A DNA stretch of 64,000 nucleotides from Protopterus annectens (taxonomy: Eukaryota; Chordata; Ceratodontiformes; Protopteridae). Under the pieces are notes generated by a model that saw nothing but the letters and a program-made list of their open reading frames with translations, was not told where the DNA came from and ran no database searches. Positions 45,365-55,685 of the stretch are shown in pieces. Made by a program: the position numbers and the translations under genes. Position 1 is the stretch's first letter; the number at the start of each line of letters is the position of its first letter. The stretch lies in the NCBI RefSeq assembly GCF_019279795.1, contig NC_056733.1, positions 1,111,274,069-1,111,338,068 of the forward strand, given 5' to 3'.

Positions 45365-45555
45365 AGATGTCCTTCTCTTCCATGTTGTAGTATTCCCCCA
45401 TGTGGGATCCTCTGCCTCAGGTGACCTGAATGTCCAGCTCATATACAAAAGCTCAACCTAGCTGCTGTAAGGTGCGTGAGACTTCACATGCAGGGACCAT
45501 AAACTGTAGGCCATAAATGTGACTTTTCCATACACAGACATTAGAACTGAATGCC
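45365..45555 (+). repeat. DIRS left inverted terminal repeat
   Basis: It reads GATGTCCTTCTCTTCCATGT...CATGTGGGATCCTCTGCC...CTCATATACAAAAGCTCAAC. The right copy shows the same order on the minus strand, with about 15-20% difference by eye. Confidence 0.85.
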
Positions 45556-45624
45556 CAGTCAGACAATAGTCTAAGGTCAGCTGAAAAGATGCCAGCCAGA
45601 TAAGGGGAAAATGTTCTACTGGAG

Positions 45625-45760
45625 GTAGGAGGGAGGGATAGGAATACTGCAACATGGAAGGACATCTATGGTTATCTTAAGATTTTACACAACTATTCTA
45701 TGTCCTTCTATTCTCATGTTGCAGCATTCTGACTGTGGGAGGATACCAAAGCCCAACCTG
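45625..45760. repeat. DIRS internal complementary region
   Basis: 45625-45699 (GGAATACTGCAACATGGAAG...TTTTACACAACTATTC) is the reverse complement of the left end 45333-45395. Directly after it, 45700-45750 (TATGTCCTTCTATTCTCATG...CTGTGGGAGG) matches the right terminal repeat in its inward orientation. The two parts meet without a gap, as expected for a splint that aligns both ends to form the circular intermediate. Confidence 0.75.
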
Positions 45761-45849
45761 TGCTGTGAGGGAAGGGGGAATTTGCAGTCTCCAAGAATCC
45801 ATGGAGGGTGGCTTTGTCAAATCCTGCCCTAGCTCTGGAGATGCAATCC

Positions 45850-46910
45850 ACAGTGTTTAATGAAAGTGTGGACTGAGGGCTTTGTTACTGCCTGTAGGAT
45901 GGTGGCTGTATCTAGACCTTTAAGGAAGGCCCCTGATTAGGCCACTGCACTGGTAGAGTGCGCTCTTATGGTATATGGTAACTGTCTCCAATGGAAGGAG
46001 TAGCAGAAGGAAATAGTTTTGGATATCCAAGAAGATATAGTCTGCTTGGACACCACTTTCCCCAGGACCCTGGGGTGAAAGGACACAGAGCTGTTTGGAC
46101 TTTCTAATGTCCTTAGTCTTATCCAGACAGAACCTAAGTTGCCTGTGAACCTCTAGGGAATGAAGCATTCTCTCACTGTCATTCTGTGGTGAAGGAAAGA
46201 ATGTGGGTAAATGGATACACAAGTTCATTGACCACTTTAGGCATGAATGAGGGGATAGAGCTCACAGCGACCATATCCTTATGAAAGATCAGGTAAGGTA
46301 GAATAGTCATGAGAGCTTGTAATTATGAGACTCTTCTGGCTGAAGTTAGGGCTACCAGCAGAACAGTTTTCCAGGTACATATTTTAATGTGACTGAAGCT
46401 GCTGGTTCAAAGGGGGTAGTAGTAAGTTTCTCCAGAATTAAATTCAAATCCCAAGTAGGAGAGATGGGTTTCCTCAGTGGTTTGATATGAAGGACTCCCT
46501 TGAGGAAAAAGCTTCACATGTAATCTGGATAACAAGGGTGGATTGAGAGGTAAACAGGTTGAGATAGCAGACAAGTGGACTTTCACTGAAGAATATGAAA
46601 GTTAAGACTTTAGGAGCTCACATACACAGGATAAAACTAGAGGTATATCCACTTGAAAGGGGTCTAGTTGCCTTTGAAGACACCAAGTGGAGACCTTTTC
46701 CATTTGGATAAATAGGATCTCCTAGTAGTAGGTTTCCTGGCCTCCTGCAGGACAGATAGCATGTCCTCTGAGTAAAGGTGTTTGAAAGGGATCAGAAGTT
46801 TATCACCCACAGGGTAAGACTGAAGGTTTGCAGATATGGGTGGATGAGAGATCCCTTCTGTTGTGTGATTAGTTCCAACTTGTAAGGCAACTTTTGGAGA
46901 TTGCCCTTGG
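45850..46910 (-). pseudogene. DIRS tyrosine recombinase (broken)
   Basis: The N-terminal part is open from 46963 to 46664 and ends EARKPTTRRSYLSKWKRS, the SAM-like N-domain motif. After frameshifts the catalytic region can be followed. TSARRVSELQAL-like codons near 46340-46310 hold the first catalytic Arg. LHSLEVHRQLRF is at about 46165-46130. AHSTSAVA with the H-x-x-(R) block is near 45960. HTFIKHCGL lies at about 45868-45842, where the family has the nucleophilic Tyr; here the aligned codon is TGT (45850-45852), Cys. The product would integrate the circular DNA. It is clearly inactive. Confidence 0.7.
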
Positions 46911-47520
46911 CTAGTGACAGTAGAAGGGGGGAACCAGTTCTGCCTTGGCCAATAGGGGGTCACCAGTAAGATGTTTGGTTTGTCCTGCTGAATTTTTTAG
47001 CAGGACCTTCTGTATTAGTGGAAAGGGGTGGAATGTATACAGGAACATCCCCTTCCATGAAATTGAGAAGGCGTCCAGCCTCAAAGCTTGTGGGGAGGGG
47101 GACCTTGAGCAGAACAGCTGTAGCTGTCTGTTCTGAAGGGAGGCAAACAGATCTTTCTGTGGAGTACCCCACTGGTGGACTATGTGCAGGAAGACATCTC
47201 TGTGTAACATCCATTCATGATTTTGAGACAACAATCTGCTGGAGGCATCTGCCTGATTGTTGTTTTGTGATGGGATGTACACTGCCTGTAGGTTTACATC
47301 AGAATGAGTAGCCAACTCACATGCTTGTATGACCAGTCTGCAGAGTAAGTAAGACCTGGCCCCAGTCTGCTTGTTGATGTACCACAGGACTGTGATGTTA
47401 TCTGTGGAGATTTGGAGAGGACCTGGATGCATGAGAGGAAGGAATGCCTTCAGGGCTATAAGAGCAGTCATTTCCCTGATATTGATGTGATTTTTCTGCA
47501 GGTGGATCTTCCATTGGCTC
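46911..47520 (-). pseudogene. DIRS RNase H and C-terminal domain
   Basis: The open part from 47471 (MTALIALKAFLPLMHPG) contains QISTDNITVLWYINKQTG, the RNase H block with Asp, and NNNQADASSRLLS, the second Asp block. After that comes DLFASLQNRQLQLFCSRSP, the domain that follows RNase H in DIRS elements. The first RNase H block, MYTDASDLGWRA, lies in the RT frame just upstream (47575-47540). A frameshift near 47535 separates them. Confidence 0.82.
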
Positions 47521-48710
47521 TAAACCTTGAGTTTTCTCATAGTGGCTCTCCATCCCAGATCTGATGCATCTGTGTACATCTCTTGGTCTGTAGGGAGAGG
47601 CTGCAATGGGAGTCCTGGATTCAGGTGGAATTTTTGAATCCACCATCTTATTTCTTTCTTCAGGCAGAGAAGGAAGGGCACCTGAAAGTCTAGGGGGTGG
47701 GCATGCTGGGCCCAGACATTCCTCAAGAACCATTGGAACTTCCTCTTGTGTAGCCTGGCAAGGGGAAACATGGGAGGTGTGGCTGCCATCAGACCCAGAA
47801 GGCAAAGAAATTCCCTGGCTGAAATGGAGCTGACTAGGAGTAGGTTCTGAAAATAGCTGGTCAGAGAAGTGACATTTTCTGGTGGGAGGAAGGCCTTCAT
47901 CAGGTCTGTCCTTATTCTGCAACCCAAAACAATTTGGTCTTGGGAGAGAGTAAGGGAGGACTTGAGTAGGTTGACAGTGAAACCCAGGCTTTCGAGGAGG
48001 GAAATCATGACTTGGAGGTGTCTTTGTAAGGTGCTTGCTTCCTCTGCCTGAAGGAGGAGGTCATCGAAGTATGGGAAGATTTGTATACCTTTTGTTCTGC
48101 AGAAGGCTACTACAGGGGCTAGACACTTTGTAAATACCCTTGGTGCTGTGGATAAACCAAAGGGCAAGGCAGTCAACTGATAGTTCAAGGATGGCACAGC
48201 AAAATGCAAGAATTTGTGAAAGTGTAGGTGGATAGGGATGTAAAGATATGCCTCCTTCAGGTCTAAAGTGGTCATGAAGGCACTGGGTGGCAAGAGTGGA
48301 CGAAGGGTTTGTATGGACAGCATGCAGAAAGTAGGTACCTGCAGAAAGGGATTTAGAAGAGACAGGTCCAGGGTGGGTCTCCATGGGCCATCCTTTTTGA
48401 AACTAGGAAGAGCCTGGAATAGAAGCCTTGACTTTTTAGTCCTGGGGTCCCTCTCTATTGTACCTTGTAGGAGCAAATCCTGAATGACCTGAGGTATGAG
48501 ATGGATTTGGTTTTTTGAAGGGAGGGGAATGCCTTTTGGAGAATGTTTCTCCTGCCAAATCATGAAATACCATTTCTCCTCAATTGAAAGAACCCAGTTG
48601 TCTGATGTGATTTGATGCCATGGGGGAGAAAGTGAGAGAGGTGGACAGAAAGGGGGAGATGAGATAAGGAGTCCAGCCAGTCACACATTGTTAGGCATGT
48701 CAGGAAAGGG
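47520..48710 (-). CDS. DIRS reverse transcriptase
   Basis: Open for 347 codons from an internal Met at 48563. Family homology begins earlier (PPWHQITSDNWVLSIEEKWY, 48625-48568), so the true domain starts near 48710. Motifs: KDGPWRPTLDLSLLNPFL (57-74), motif A TTLDLKEAYLYIPI with Asp 101, LPFGLSTAPRVFTK (133-146) and the active-site FPYFDDLLLQ with YFDD at 165-168. The frame runs on into TDASDLGWRA, the start of RNase H. Both catalytic aspartates of the YFDD box are intact. The larger of two overlapping frames was chosen; the other minus-strand frame (47922-47398) contains only the RNase H linker. Confidence 0.88.
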
Positions 48711-50270
48711 CTGACTTGGAGTAGTGTAACAGGAGTGAGTCCTGGAGGATGGAGGTTTCCTGGCACCTTTCCTTGGTTTGGAGTAGGGGGGCAGAGGCCT
48801 TTCTGACAAAACATGGCTTGGCTGGGTAATTCCTATAAAACGTGGGGACTGGTGAGACAAAGAGATGATTGAGATTTTGCAGCTCCTTGCTTTTCTCTTG
48901 CAGATTTTTGAAAAGCTCTGCTGATTGCTTTCCAGAAAGGAACTTGTTATCAAAGAGGGCATCCATGATTTTGTTTTTAAAGTCATCTGGCAGAGGCTGT
49001 AGCCTGAGCCAGGAGTACATACACAGAACTAAAGCTGATGCAACAGATCTAGCTGATGCTTCAGCAGCACCATAGCTGCATTTAATGGAATGCCTGGCTA
49101 CTTGAGCAGCAAAAGAGAGTTTAAAGGTAGCTTGAGATTTGTTTGGAGAATCTGGCATAGAAGAGAGCAGGGTTGAGGCCTGGGAAACTAGGTCTAGAGT
49201 GTACCTGATCATATGGGTTTGGAAACTGATGGCTCTAAAGGCCAGAGTTGAAGAAGTGTAAATCATTTCCCTAATCTGTCCATCACCTTACTGTCTTTAT
49301 CTGATGGCAGTAGGGAAGAAGAGGGAAGCTGCCTGGACTGTTTGTCTGCTGAGACAGCAATCACAGCAGGATTTGCCATAGTAGGTTTAATGAGGAATTT
49401 AAAGTAATCAGGAACTTTGTAGAACCTGTCAGGTCTCTTTGTGGCAGGTAGCTGAGATTCTGGGTTCGTGGAAGCAGAGGCAAAGGTGTCTAAGTATGCT
49501 AGTATTACAGGAGGGATAGCAGAGGATGAGGGAGATTCCATCAGCAGAAGCTCATAAAATCTCTTCTGCACCTCTGTCATTTGGGTAGAATCCCATTTGA
49601 AATATTCACTCATTTTGGAGCTGGTCTCCCCAAAGGTTATGTCCACAGATGGAGAATCTCCTTCCAAATAATCATCATCAGGAGAGCAGTATTCCAAGGG
49701 GGAAGCTAGCTGTAAGGTATAGAAGAGGGATTCATCAGAGGAGGAGGAAGAATCTTCCTCTTCTGTATGAAGCAGTGACATAGGTCCAGCAGAAGCAGGC
49801 ATGGGGCTTAAGGTTGAAAGGGCAGGAGTTTGAGAAACAGTAGGCCTTAGAGCCAAAAAGCCCTGAAAAGGGGACTGGGAGAATGCCTGCCAGTCAAGCA
49901 CATGTTCTTCTGGGGAAGATATATGCTTTGTCTTCTGCTTCCTTTCTAGAGAAGGAGTCTTGAGTCCTGGGTGAGTTGGCATAGGCCTAGTGTCCGACAT
50001 CAGCCCAGGAGTAGAAGTGCATTCCTCATAGATGGATGGTAATACTGGCCGTTCAGGTGAACTTCTCCCCCCCCCAACATTGGAGATCGATGTCGCAGGT
50101 ACCTCCACATATGTGCAAGCTGGATAAACAAGGGTGGCATCCGAAGCAGTACCTGCTGAAGTTGCTGGACCTATCGGATGTTCCTCAACCCCTAGACTGG
50201 AAGCTGGCAGAATGTCCATACTCAGGGGCACAGTATCAGGCCTAGCTACCTTGGCATTCTGTTTTGACAT
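48700..50270 (-). pseudogene. DIRS Gag-like ORF1 (one frameshift)
   Basis: The first frame (50270-49263, 335 codons, start MSKQNAKVARPD) is acidic and rich in S and P, with an EEEDSSSSSDES cluster. It ends KVMDRLGK. The second (49266-48700) starts at an ATGA overlap and reads MIYTSSTLAFRAISFQTHMI, then SYGAAEASARSVASALVLCM. DIRS Gag is normally one protein, and a continuous LGK-xYTSSTLAFRA reading is usual, so the overlap is taken as a single frameshift. No zinc finger is visible. The role is nucleocapsid-like packaging of element RNA. Confidence 0.75.
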
Positions 50271-50654
50271 GTTTTGGATGAGACAGCTGGTTCATGATCC
50301 ATACCAAGGCAAGACCCCTCAGATGCTGGTTTTCAATGTAGAGCTTAAGGGCTGCAAGATGGCTGTGCAGTGTTTTAGGAACAAACAAGTGGAACATGGA
50401 ACACGCTTTGTAGTCATGGGGGTGGACCTAAACAAAACAAGCAGAGGTCGTGGCTGTCTTTGTGAGGAATTTGTCGACCACACCTAACATTTTCCCTTCC
50501 TAGATGACATGAATGGAATTAGCTGAATAAAAACTATACAGCAACTTAAGCTTAGCTAAAGAGTAAGAAATGATTCCCCAATGGGGTACTTATCTTTGTT
50601 GAAGTCAATAGGACAAACCTGAGTGAGCAAGCTGACGTTCGACTGCGGCAAAGA

Positions 50655-50838
50655 AGTTCTGACGTCTGTGCATGTGGATGTCACATTTATGGCCAGGGGA
50701 TTATGGTCCCTGCGTGTGACATCCCACTCACCTTACAGCAGCCAGGCTGAGCTTTTGTATATGAGCCAGACGTTCAGGTCACCTGAGGCAGAGGATCCCA
50801 CATGTGAGAATACTGCAACATGAGAGTAGAAGGACATC
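50655..50838 (-). repeat. DIRS right inverted terminal repeat
   Basis: On the minus strand GATGTCCTTCTACTCTCATG leads to CACATGTGGGATCCTCTGCC, and the repeat continues to CACAGACGTCAGAACTT. It mirrors the left repeat and precedes the Gag frame, so it should hold the promoter of the element. Confidence 0.85.
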
Positions 50839-50849
50839 AGTAATAATAC

Positions 50850-51838
50850 CCAGTTTGCACTCATGTGTGACTAGTTCTGTGCAGGGCACTCTTTAACAAC
50901 TAGTACTCAATTCTGGTATCAGTTACTTTGTGATAGAATTCTGTAGCAAGAAGCCCTGTGCAGAATAACACTGAATTATTATGACTAAGGCACAATATGA
51001 CAACATTCTGTAACAACAATGTCAAGTGCAGAACTAGCACTGCATTATGATATCCAAGTCACTTTGGGCTAGCACACTGTAACAAAGGCTTGCGCAACAT
51101 TATTACTGTATTATCATGTCACAGTCACTTAGTGACAACACACTGTAGCAAAGGCTTGTGCCACATTATTGCCGTATTATCATGTTGCAGTCACTTTGTG
51201 ACAACACACTGTAGCAAAGACTTGTGCTGCATTATTACCGTATTATCATGTCGCAGTCACTTAGTGACAACACACTGTAGCAAAGGCTTGTGCCACATTA
51301 TTACCATATTATCATGTTGCAGTCACTTTGTGACAGCACACTGTAACAAAGGCTTGCACAGCATTATTACTGTATTATCATGTCATAGTCACTTAGTGAC
51401 AACACACTGTAACAAAGGCTTGTGCAACATTATTACTGTATTATCATGTTGCAGTCACTTTGTGACAACACACTGTAGCAATGGCTTGTGCCACATTATT
51501 ACTGTATTATCTTGTTGCAGTCACGTTGTGACACACTGTAGCAAAGGCTTGTGCTGCATTATTAATGTATTATCATGTCACAGTCACTTTGGGATAGCAC
51601 ACTGTAGCAAGGGCTTGTGCAACATTATTACTGTATTATCATGTCACAGTCACTTTGTGACAACACACTGTAGCAAAGGCTTGTGCTGCATTATTACCGT
51701 ATTATCATGTCACAGTCACTTTATAACAGCACACTGTAACAAAGACTTTTGCAACATTATTACTGTATTATCATGCCACAGTCACTTTGTGAAAACACAC
51801 TGTAGCAAAGGCATGCACAGCATTACTCTTTCCCATAA
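50850..51838. repeat. 66-bp minisatellite, about 11 clear copies plus degenerate ones
   Basis: The unit CATTATTACTGTATTATCAT...GTCACTTTGTGACAACACAC...GTAGCAAAGGCTTGT repeats with a period of 66 bp (for example 51098 and 51164) up to 51838. From 50850 to 51080 more diverged copies lead in. 66 bp is 22 codons, so a 253-codon frame of repeated peptide (51090-51851) is open without coding meaning. Each unit contains a GTCACTTTGTGAC palindrome. Confidence 0.95.
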
Positions 51839-52855
51839 CTTCAAGCTGTGACTGATCAATTTTATCCCTCTGTAGTTACTGCAGCTCTGCACATCACCCT
51901 TATTCTTAAAGATAGGTACCAAAACATTTTTTCTCCACTCCTCAGGCATCCTCTGACTTTCCAAAATTTCATTAAACAACCTGGTTAAAATTTCCACTGC
52001 CATTTCACCTAAGCACCTCCATGCTTCCACTGGTATGTAATCTGGGCCAACAGCCTTTCCATTTTTCATCCTCTTCATAGCTGACCTTACTTCCTCCTTG
52101 CTAATCTTTTGCACTTCCTGATTCACTATTCACACATCATCCAACCTTCTTTCTCTCTCATTCTCTTCATTCATCTGCCCTTCAAAGTGTTCTTTCCATC
52201 TACTCAACACACTCTCCTCACTTGTGAGTATGTTTCCCTCACTATCCTTTATCACCCTTACCTGCTGCTCATCTTTCCCAGCTCTGTCCCTCTGTCTAGC
52301 CAATCGGTACAGGTCCTTTTCTCCCTCTTTAGTGTCCAATCTCTCATACAACTCTCCATATGCCTTATCCTTAGCCTTCTCCACCTCTCTCTTTGCCATG
52401 CGTCTCATCTCCTTATACTCATGTCTACTTTCTTCATGTCTTTGGCAATCCCACTTCTTCTTCACCAGCCTCTTCCTCTGTATACTCTCCTGTACTTCCT
52501 CATTCCACCACCAGGTCTCCTTGTCCTCCTTCCTCTGTCCAGATGTCACACCGAGCACCTTTCTAGCAGTCTCCCTTACTAGCTCTGCTGTAGGTTCCCA
52601 GCTATTCGGTAACTCTTCACTGCCTCCCAGTGCCTGTCTTAACTCTTCCCTGAACTCCACCTCACAATCACCCTTTTTTAAATTCCACCATTTAATCCTT
52701 GGCACTGCTTTCAGACTTCTCCTCCTCTTCTTGATGACCAACGTCATCCTACAGACCACCAATCTATGCTGCTTAACTACACTTTCCCCTGTAACCACTT
52801 TACAGTCTCCAATCTCTTTCAGACTGACCCTCCTGTACCCATCCAACCAATCACT
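51838..52855 (-). mobile_element. RTE-like LINE fragment (endonuclease-RT linker and RT fingers)
   Basis: One minus-strand frame runs from 52846 to 51838, interrupted only by a TGA at 52130-52132. It has a highly charged linker (KETWWWNEEVQESIQRKRLV, RMAKREVEKAKDKAYGELYE). RT motifs then follow: MKNGKAVGPDYIPVEAW, MPEEWRKNVLVPIFKNKGD and CSNYRGIKLISHSLKLWERV. The motifs fit the RTE group. The copy stops abruptly at LWERV, where the minisatellite begins, so the palm (active site) and 3' end are missing. It is also 5'-truncated at 52855. Confidence 0.78.
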
Positions 52856-52859
52856 ATTA

Positions 52860-53714
52860 ATTTGAAGGATGCTAGGGTATCACTTTTTTAACTTACGAGT
52901 GAATTCTAGTTCTGGGGTTTGGTAGCTGTTGAGTAATACATTTTCTCTCCAGTGTATTTTATTTCAGTGCTGAGGGTGATTTAAATCCATTGTCATTATT
53001 TCCAGCTCCTTTTTTCCCATTTTCTTCATGGAGTTGGGGTGTCGTTTCAGATATCACCATGTCTCTCAATTCAATGCCATTTTCCTAGCTTCTTCAACAG
53101 TTATGCTTGACTGCTGCAGGTCTTCTCTCACACACATCAAGCCTTAGCTCATGTTTAGCAGGTGGATTGGTTTTGTGTCCATTTTTTTACTCAACAAACC
53201 TATCCCAGGTAATCCAAGCTGGGCAACTGAACATAGATCATCTAATAACTTATTGCCCCAGGGTGTTTGGTCTTTATGGTGGCCACACACTGGGAAATAG
53301 AGGCAAAGAGACATCTTGCACAGTTAGTATGGATCCCTAGTGTAGGTTGGAGTAGGCTGGACCATCAACCCAATTACCACCAGCAAATACTCATGCCTAT
53401 TTTTAGAGATATTAATCAATGTGACCAAATCCCCCTCAAGCCAATTTTTACAGCATCAACTTGCTAGCCCTGACATGACATACAGTCCATGATCTGTGTT
53501 TTCCTATCTAGTGGAAACTGTGTACCATAGCTGATGCCTAAAACAGTTGGCCTATACAACTTTTACCCTGATAGGCATTATCTAAAGTCTGTGCTGCTGC
53601 TCATGACTCCATTATTGGCTGAGTTTGAGGTGGAAACACCCAGTATGTTTTTGGGAGGTGGGAGAAACCATATAAGTTATTTGCAAAGATACAGGAGACC
53701 AAGCCAGACTGAGG
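52860..53714. other. Unrecognised DNA
   Basis: No gene. The words GAAGGATGCTAGGGTATCAC (52863) and GAAGAATGCTAGGGTGGCAC (43846) are alike, so some of this is a diverged interspersed repeat that I cannot name. Confidence 0.3.
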
Positions 53715-54080
53715 ATGCAATTTATTTTTAATCTTTTATTTATACTTTGTTAATTGGGTTAATTCCACTAAGCCAAAGGCCTATTTTCAGAGAAGACCTA
53801 AGGTGGTGTTCATACTGACTAGGGGAAATTTGGGGCACTGCACCACAGAAATTCATCTATTCTTTTTGATAAGCACCTTGGGATCTTTTACATCTAACTA
53901 CGTTACCACCAATTCATGCAGATGGGACCTCAGTTTAATGTTTCAACTGAAGGATGACTTACTCAGGAGTGCAGCACCCTTCATGCTGTACTGCATTGTC
54001 AGTATTGGAAAAATTAATCTACCTTTCTGGTGTAAGAATAGAACCCCCATCCTACTGCACCAAAAGTGAGTGTGCTACCT
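53715..54080 (-). mobile_element. L2-like LINE 3' end fragment
   Basis: On the plus strand TTATTTATACTTTGTTAATT, then GGCCTATTTTCAGAGAAGAC is the complement of the L2-like terminus. Further in, CAGATGGGACCTCAGTTTAA with GTTTCAACTGAAGGATG is a 3' UTR phrase I know from fish L2-type repeats. Confidence 0.5.
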
Positions 54081-54580
54081 GTAGCACTAGTAAGAATCAG
54101 GCATCTTAACTTGCAGACATTGAATCAGGAACAAAGTACCTTGACAAATGAGAACATTGCACTAAAAATGTTCACATCTAACTCACATAAAATTAGAATA
54201 CCAAATAGCTCTTTATTCTTCCCACTTCCAGTGATAACATGGAGTACTACTAAGAAACATGTTTAAAAACATAGAGTGATAAAAAATGGAAAAAATATAT
54301 GCATATTATCAAAAGATCCATGTAAATTCTGTAGACTTTAATCAACTATATCTCAGAATTCTACCAGTTCATGAAAAGGGAGTTGTAAGATATGTGTCCT
54401 TTTTCTTTAAATTATTGTTGCCACTACTATGTTGTCACGTAGTGTGATTTTCTGTGTACTAAACATGAAAAAAAGGATGGCAAAATCATGTCAATGTTGG
54501 CAGCAGGCACTTGTATTAGCAAAACAAACAAAAAAAAAACATGCCAACAATGTCAAGGAAACAAGCTTTAATTCACAATA
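54081..54580. other. Unique A+T-rich DNA, no gene seen
   Basis: A 66-codon frame at 54066-54266 has no motif. No repeat was recognised. Confidence 0.4.
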
Positions 54581-54584
54581 AAAT

Positions 54585-54803
54585 TCACTTAATCCACAAA
54601 GCTTTCAGGTTATAAAAACCCTTCTTCAGTGTGTAATACAAACCTACTAGAAGGCACAAATCTATAGTCCATTCAAAAGACACAGCCAGCCAGAAATAAG
54701 TACCAATTAATAATCATTTAAGTCCATACTTAACTAAATTAAAAGAAAAACAATACATAACAATATATAACAAAATATAACTAAATGAACTAACCATAAA
54801 AAT
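54585..54803 (-). mobile_element. Penelope-like element terminal relic with hammerhead-like motif
   Basis: On the minus strand CTGAAGA (54629-54623), a 16-nt stem II candidate AGGGTTTTTATAACCT and GAAA (54606-54603) follow the hammerhead core order CUGANGA-stem II-GAAA. The 'ACTGAAGAAGGG...CTGAAAGCTTTGTGG' phrase is of the sort seen at the ends of vertebrate Penelope-like elements. The retroviral LTR inserts at its edge. No PLE coding sequence remains. Confidence 0.45.
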
Positions 54804-55574
54804 TGTCAAAGGAAAAATTAACTTTAAAAAGATCAATACATGGCAGGTTCAGGTTAAGGCATTTTAATCTTGCAGCAAGGAGACAAAAACGTGCTAATAC
54901 AGAGTTTGTCTAACTAAAATCAGGAAGTAAAACCATCTTTATACATTTTCTAACAAGACATTGCCTACCAAGCTGACATAACAGATCACAAGTTCTTTCA
55001 ATATTATTTCTCAGCAGCTGTTTGTCCATGATTTTCTGCTGGCATATCAAGTTTACAAAAAACTTCCTAAGAAAAACAACATGGCCTTGATGACCACCAG
55101 TCAGATACAACTTTCTCACTATGCAATGTTACCATTCAAGGTACTATGGCTAATTCGAGCACAAAGCAAGTACAGATTACAGTTTATTTCTTCAAGCAGT
55201 CTTTGTCTGATGTATCTCTTCTTTTCTGCAGCTGTGCATGTTCTCATAACACGAACAGGGCTGATTGTTCATATTTAATCACATTATAGAAAACAGTATT
55301 GTTCTATTCATTCACTATTCATTCATTTTCCTGACCTAGCAGATAATCACCTGTTTCTCAGTACATTTCCAAAAGGCATAAACATGAATTTTGCTGTGCT
55401 AGCAAATACTAGGTCAGAGAGCATCTTGCAATTTCAGAAAGTAAACTGCAGTTTGAAAAAGCATCTTATGATTTCATACAGAATTAAGCTGTACATAAAA
55501 TAGAATGAAATGTGTTAACCCTTTTAGCTTCTAATAAGCACTAAACATATACATTAATGCATATTTTTCTGACA
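54804..55574 (-). repeat. 3' LTR of endogenous retrovirus
   Basis: On the plus strand it runs from TGTCAAAGGAAAAATTAACT to ATTTTTCTGACA, so both ends carry the TG...CA rule. A 69-codon minus-strand frame (55119-54910) is open here and in the other LTR. Confidence 0.93.
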
Positions 55575-55588
55575 TTTCCCCCCCTGTT
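55575..55588 (-). promoter_or_regulatory. Polypurine tract of endogenous retrovirus
   Basis: AACAGGGGGGGAAA on the minus strand lies directly before the 3' LTR. Confidence 0.85.
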
Positions 55589-55685
55589 AATACTTTTATT
55601 CTATTTTCAAAAGCATAAACAGTTGCTTCTTCTCCTAACCTCTTCCATTTTGGATTTGCAATTAAGAGAATCATTCAGTTTAAAC

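Larger units (their letters stand above)
45333..50838 (-). mobile_element. DIRS-type tyrosine-recombinase retrotransposon
   Basis: Read on the minus strand the order is right terminal repeat (50838-50655), Gag (50270-48700), RT (48710-47520), RNase H and the following DIRS domain (47520-46911), tyrosine recombinase (46910-45850), internal complementary region (45760-45625) and the second terminal repeat (45555-45365). The terminal repeats are inverted, not direct, and there are no LTRs or integrase. This arrangement is diagnostic of DIRS elements. Every ORF has at least one break, so the copy is not autonomous. No target duplication is expected for this class and none is seen. Confidence 0.9.

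Noticed and set aside
49263..49266. Programmed ATGA frame overlap in DIRS Gag
   Set aside because: Homology runs smoothly across the join with one base out of phase, as expected for a simple frameshift mutation.
51090..51851. 253-codon open frame
   Set aside because: The period of 66 bp is a multiple of three, so the minisatellite reads open; the peptide is a pure repeat with no start context or domain.
52109..52865. Long plus-strand frames of 157 and 213 codons
   Set aside because: They are antisense shadows of the charged RTE-like LINE frame on the minus strand.
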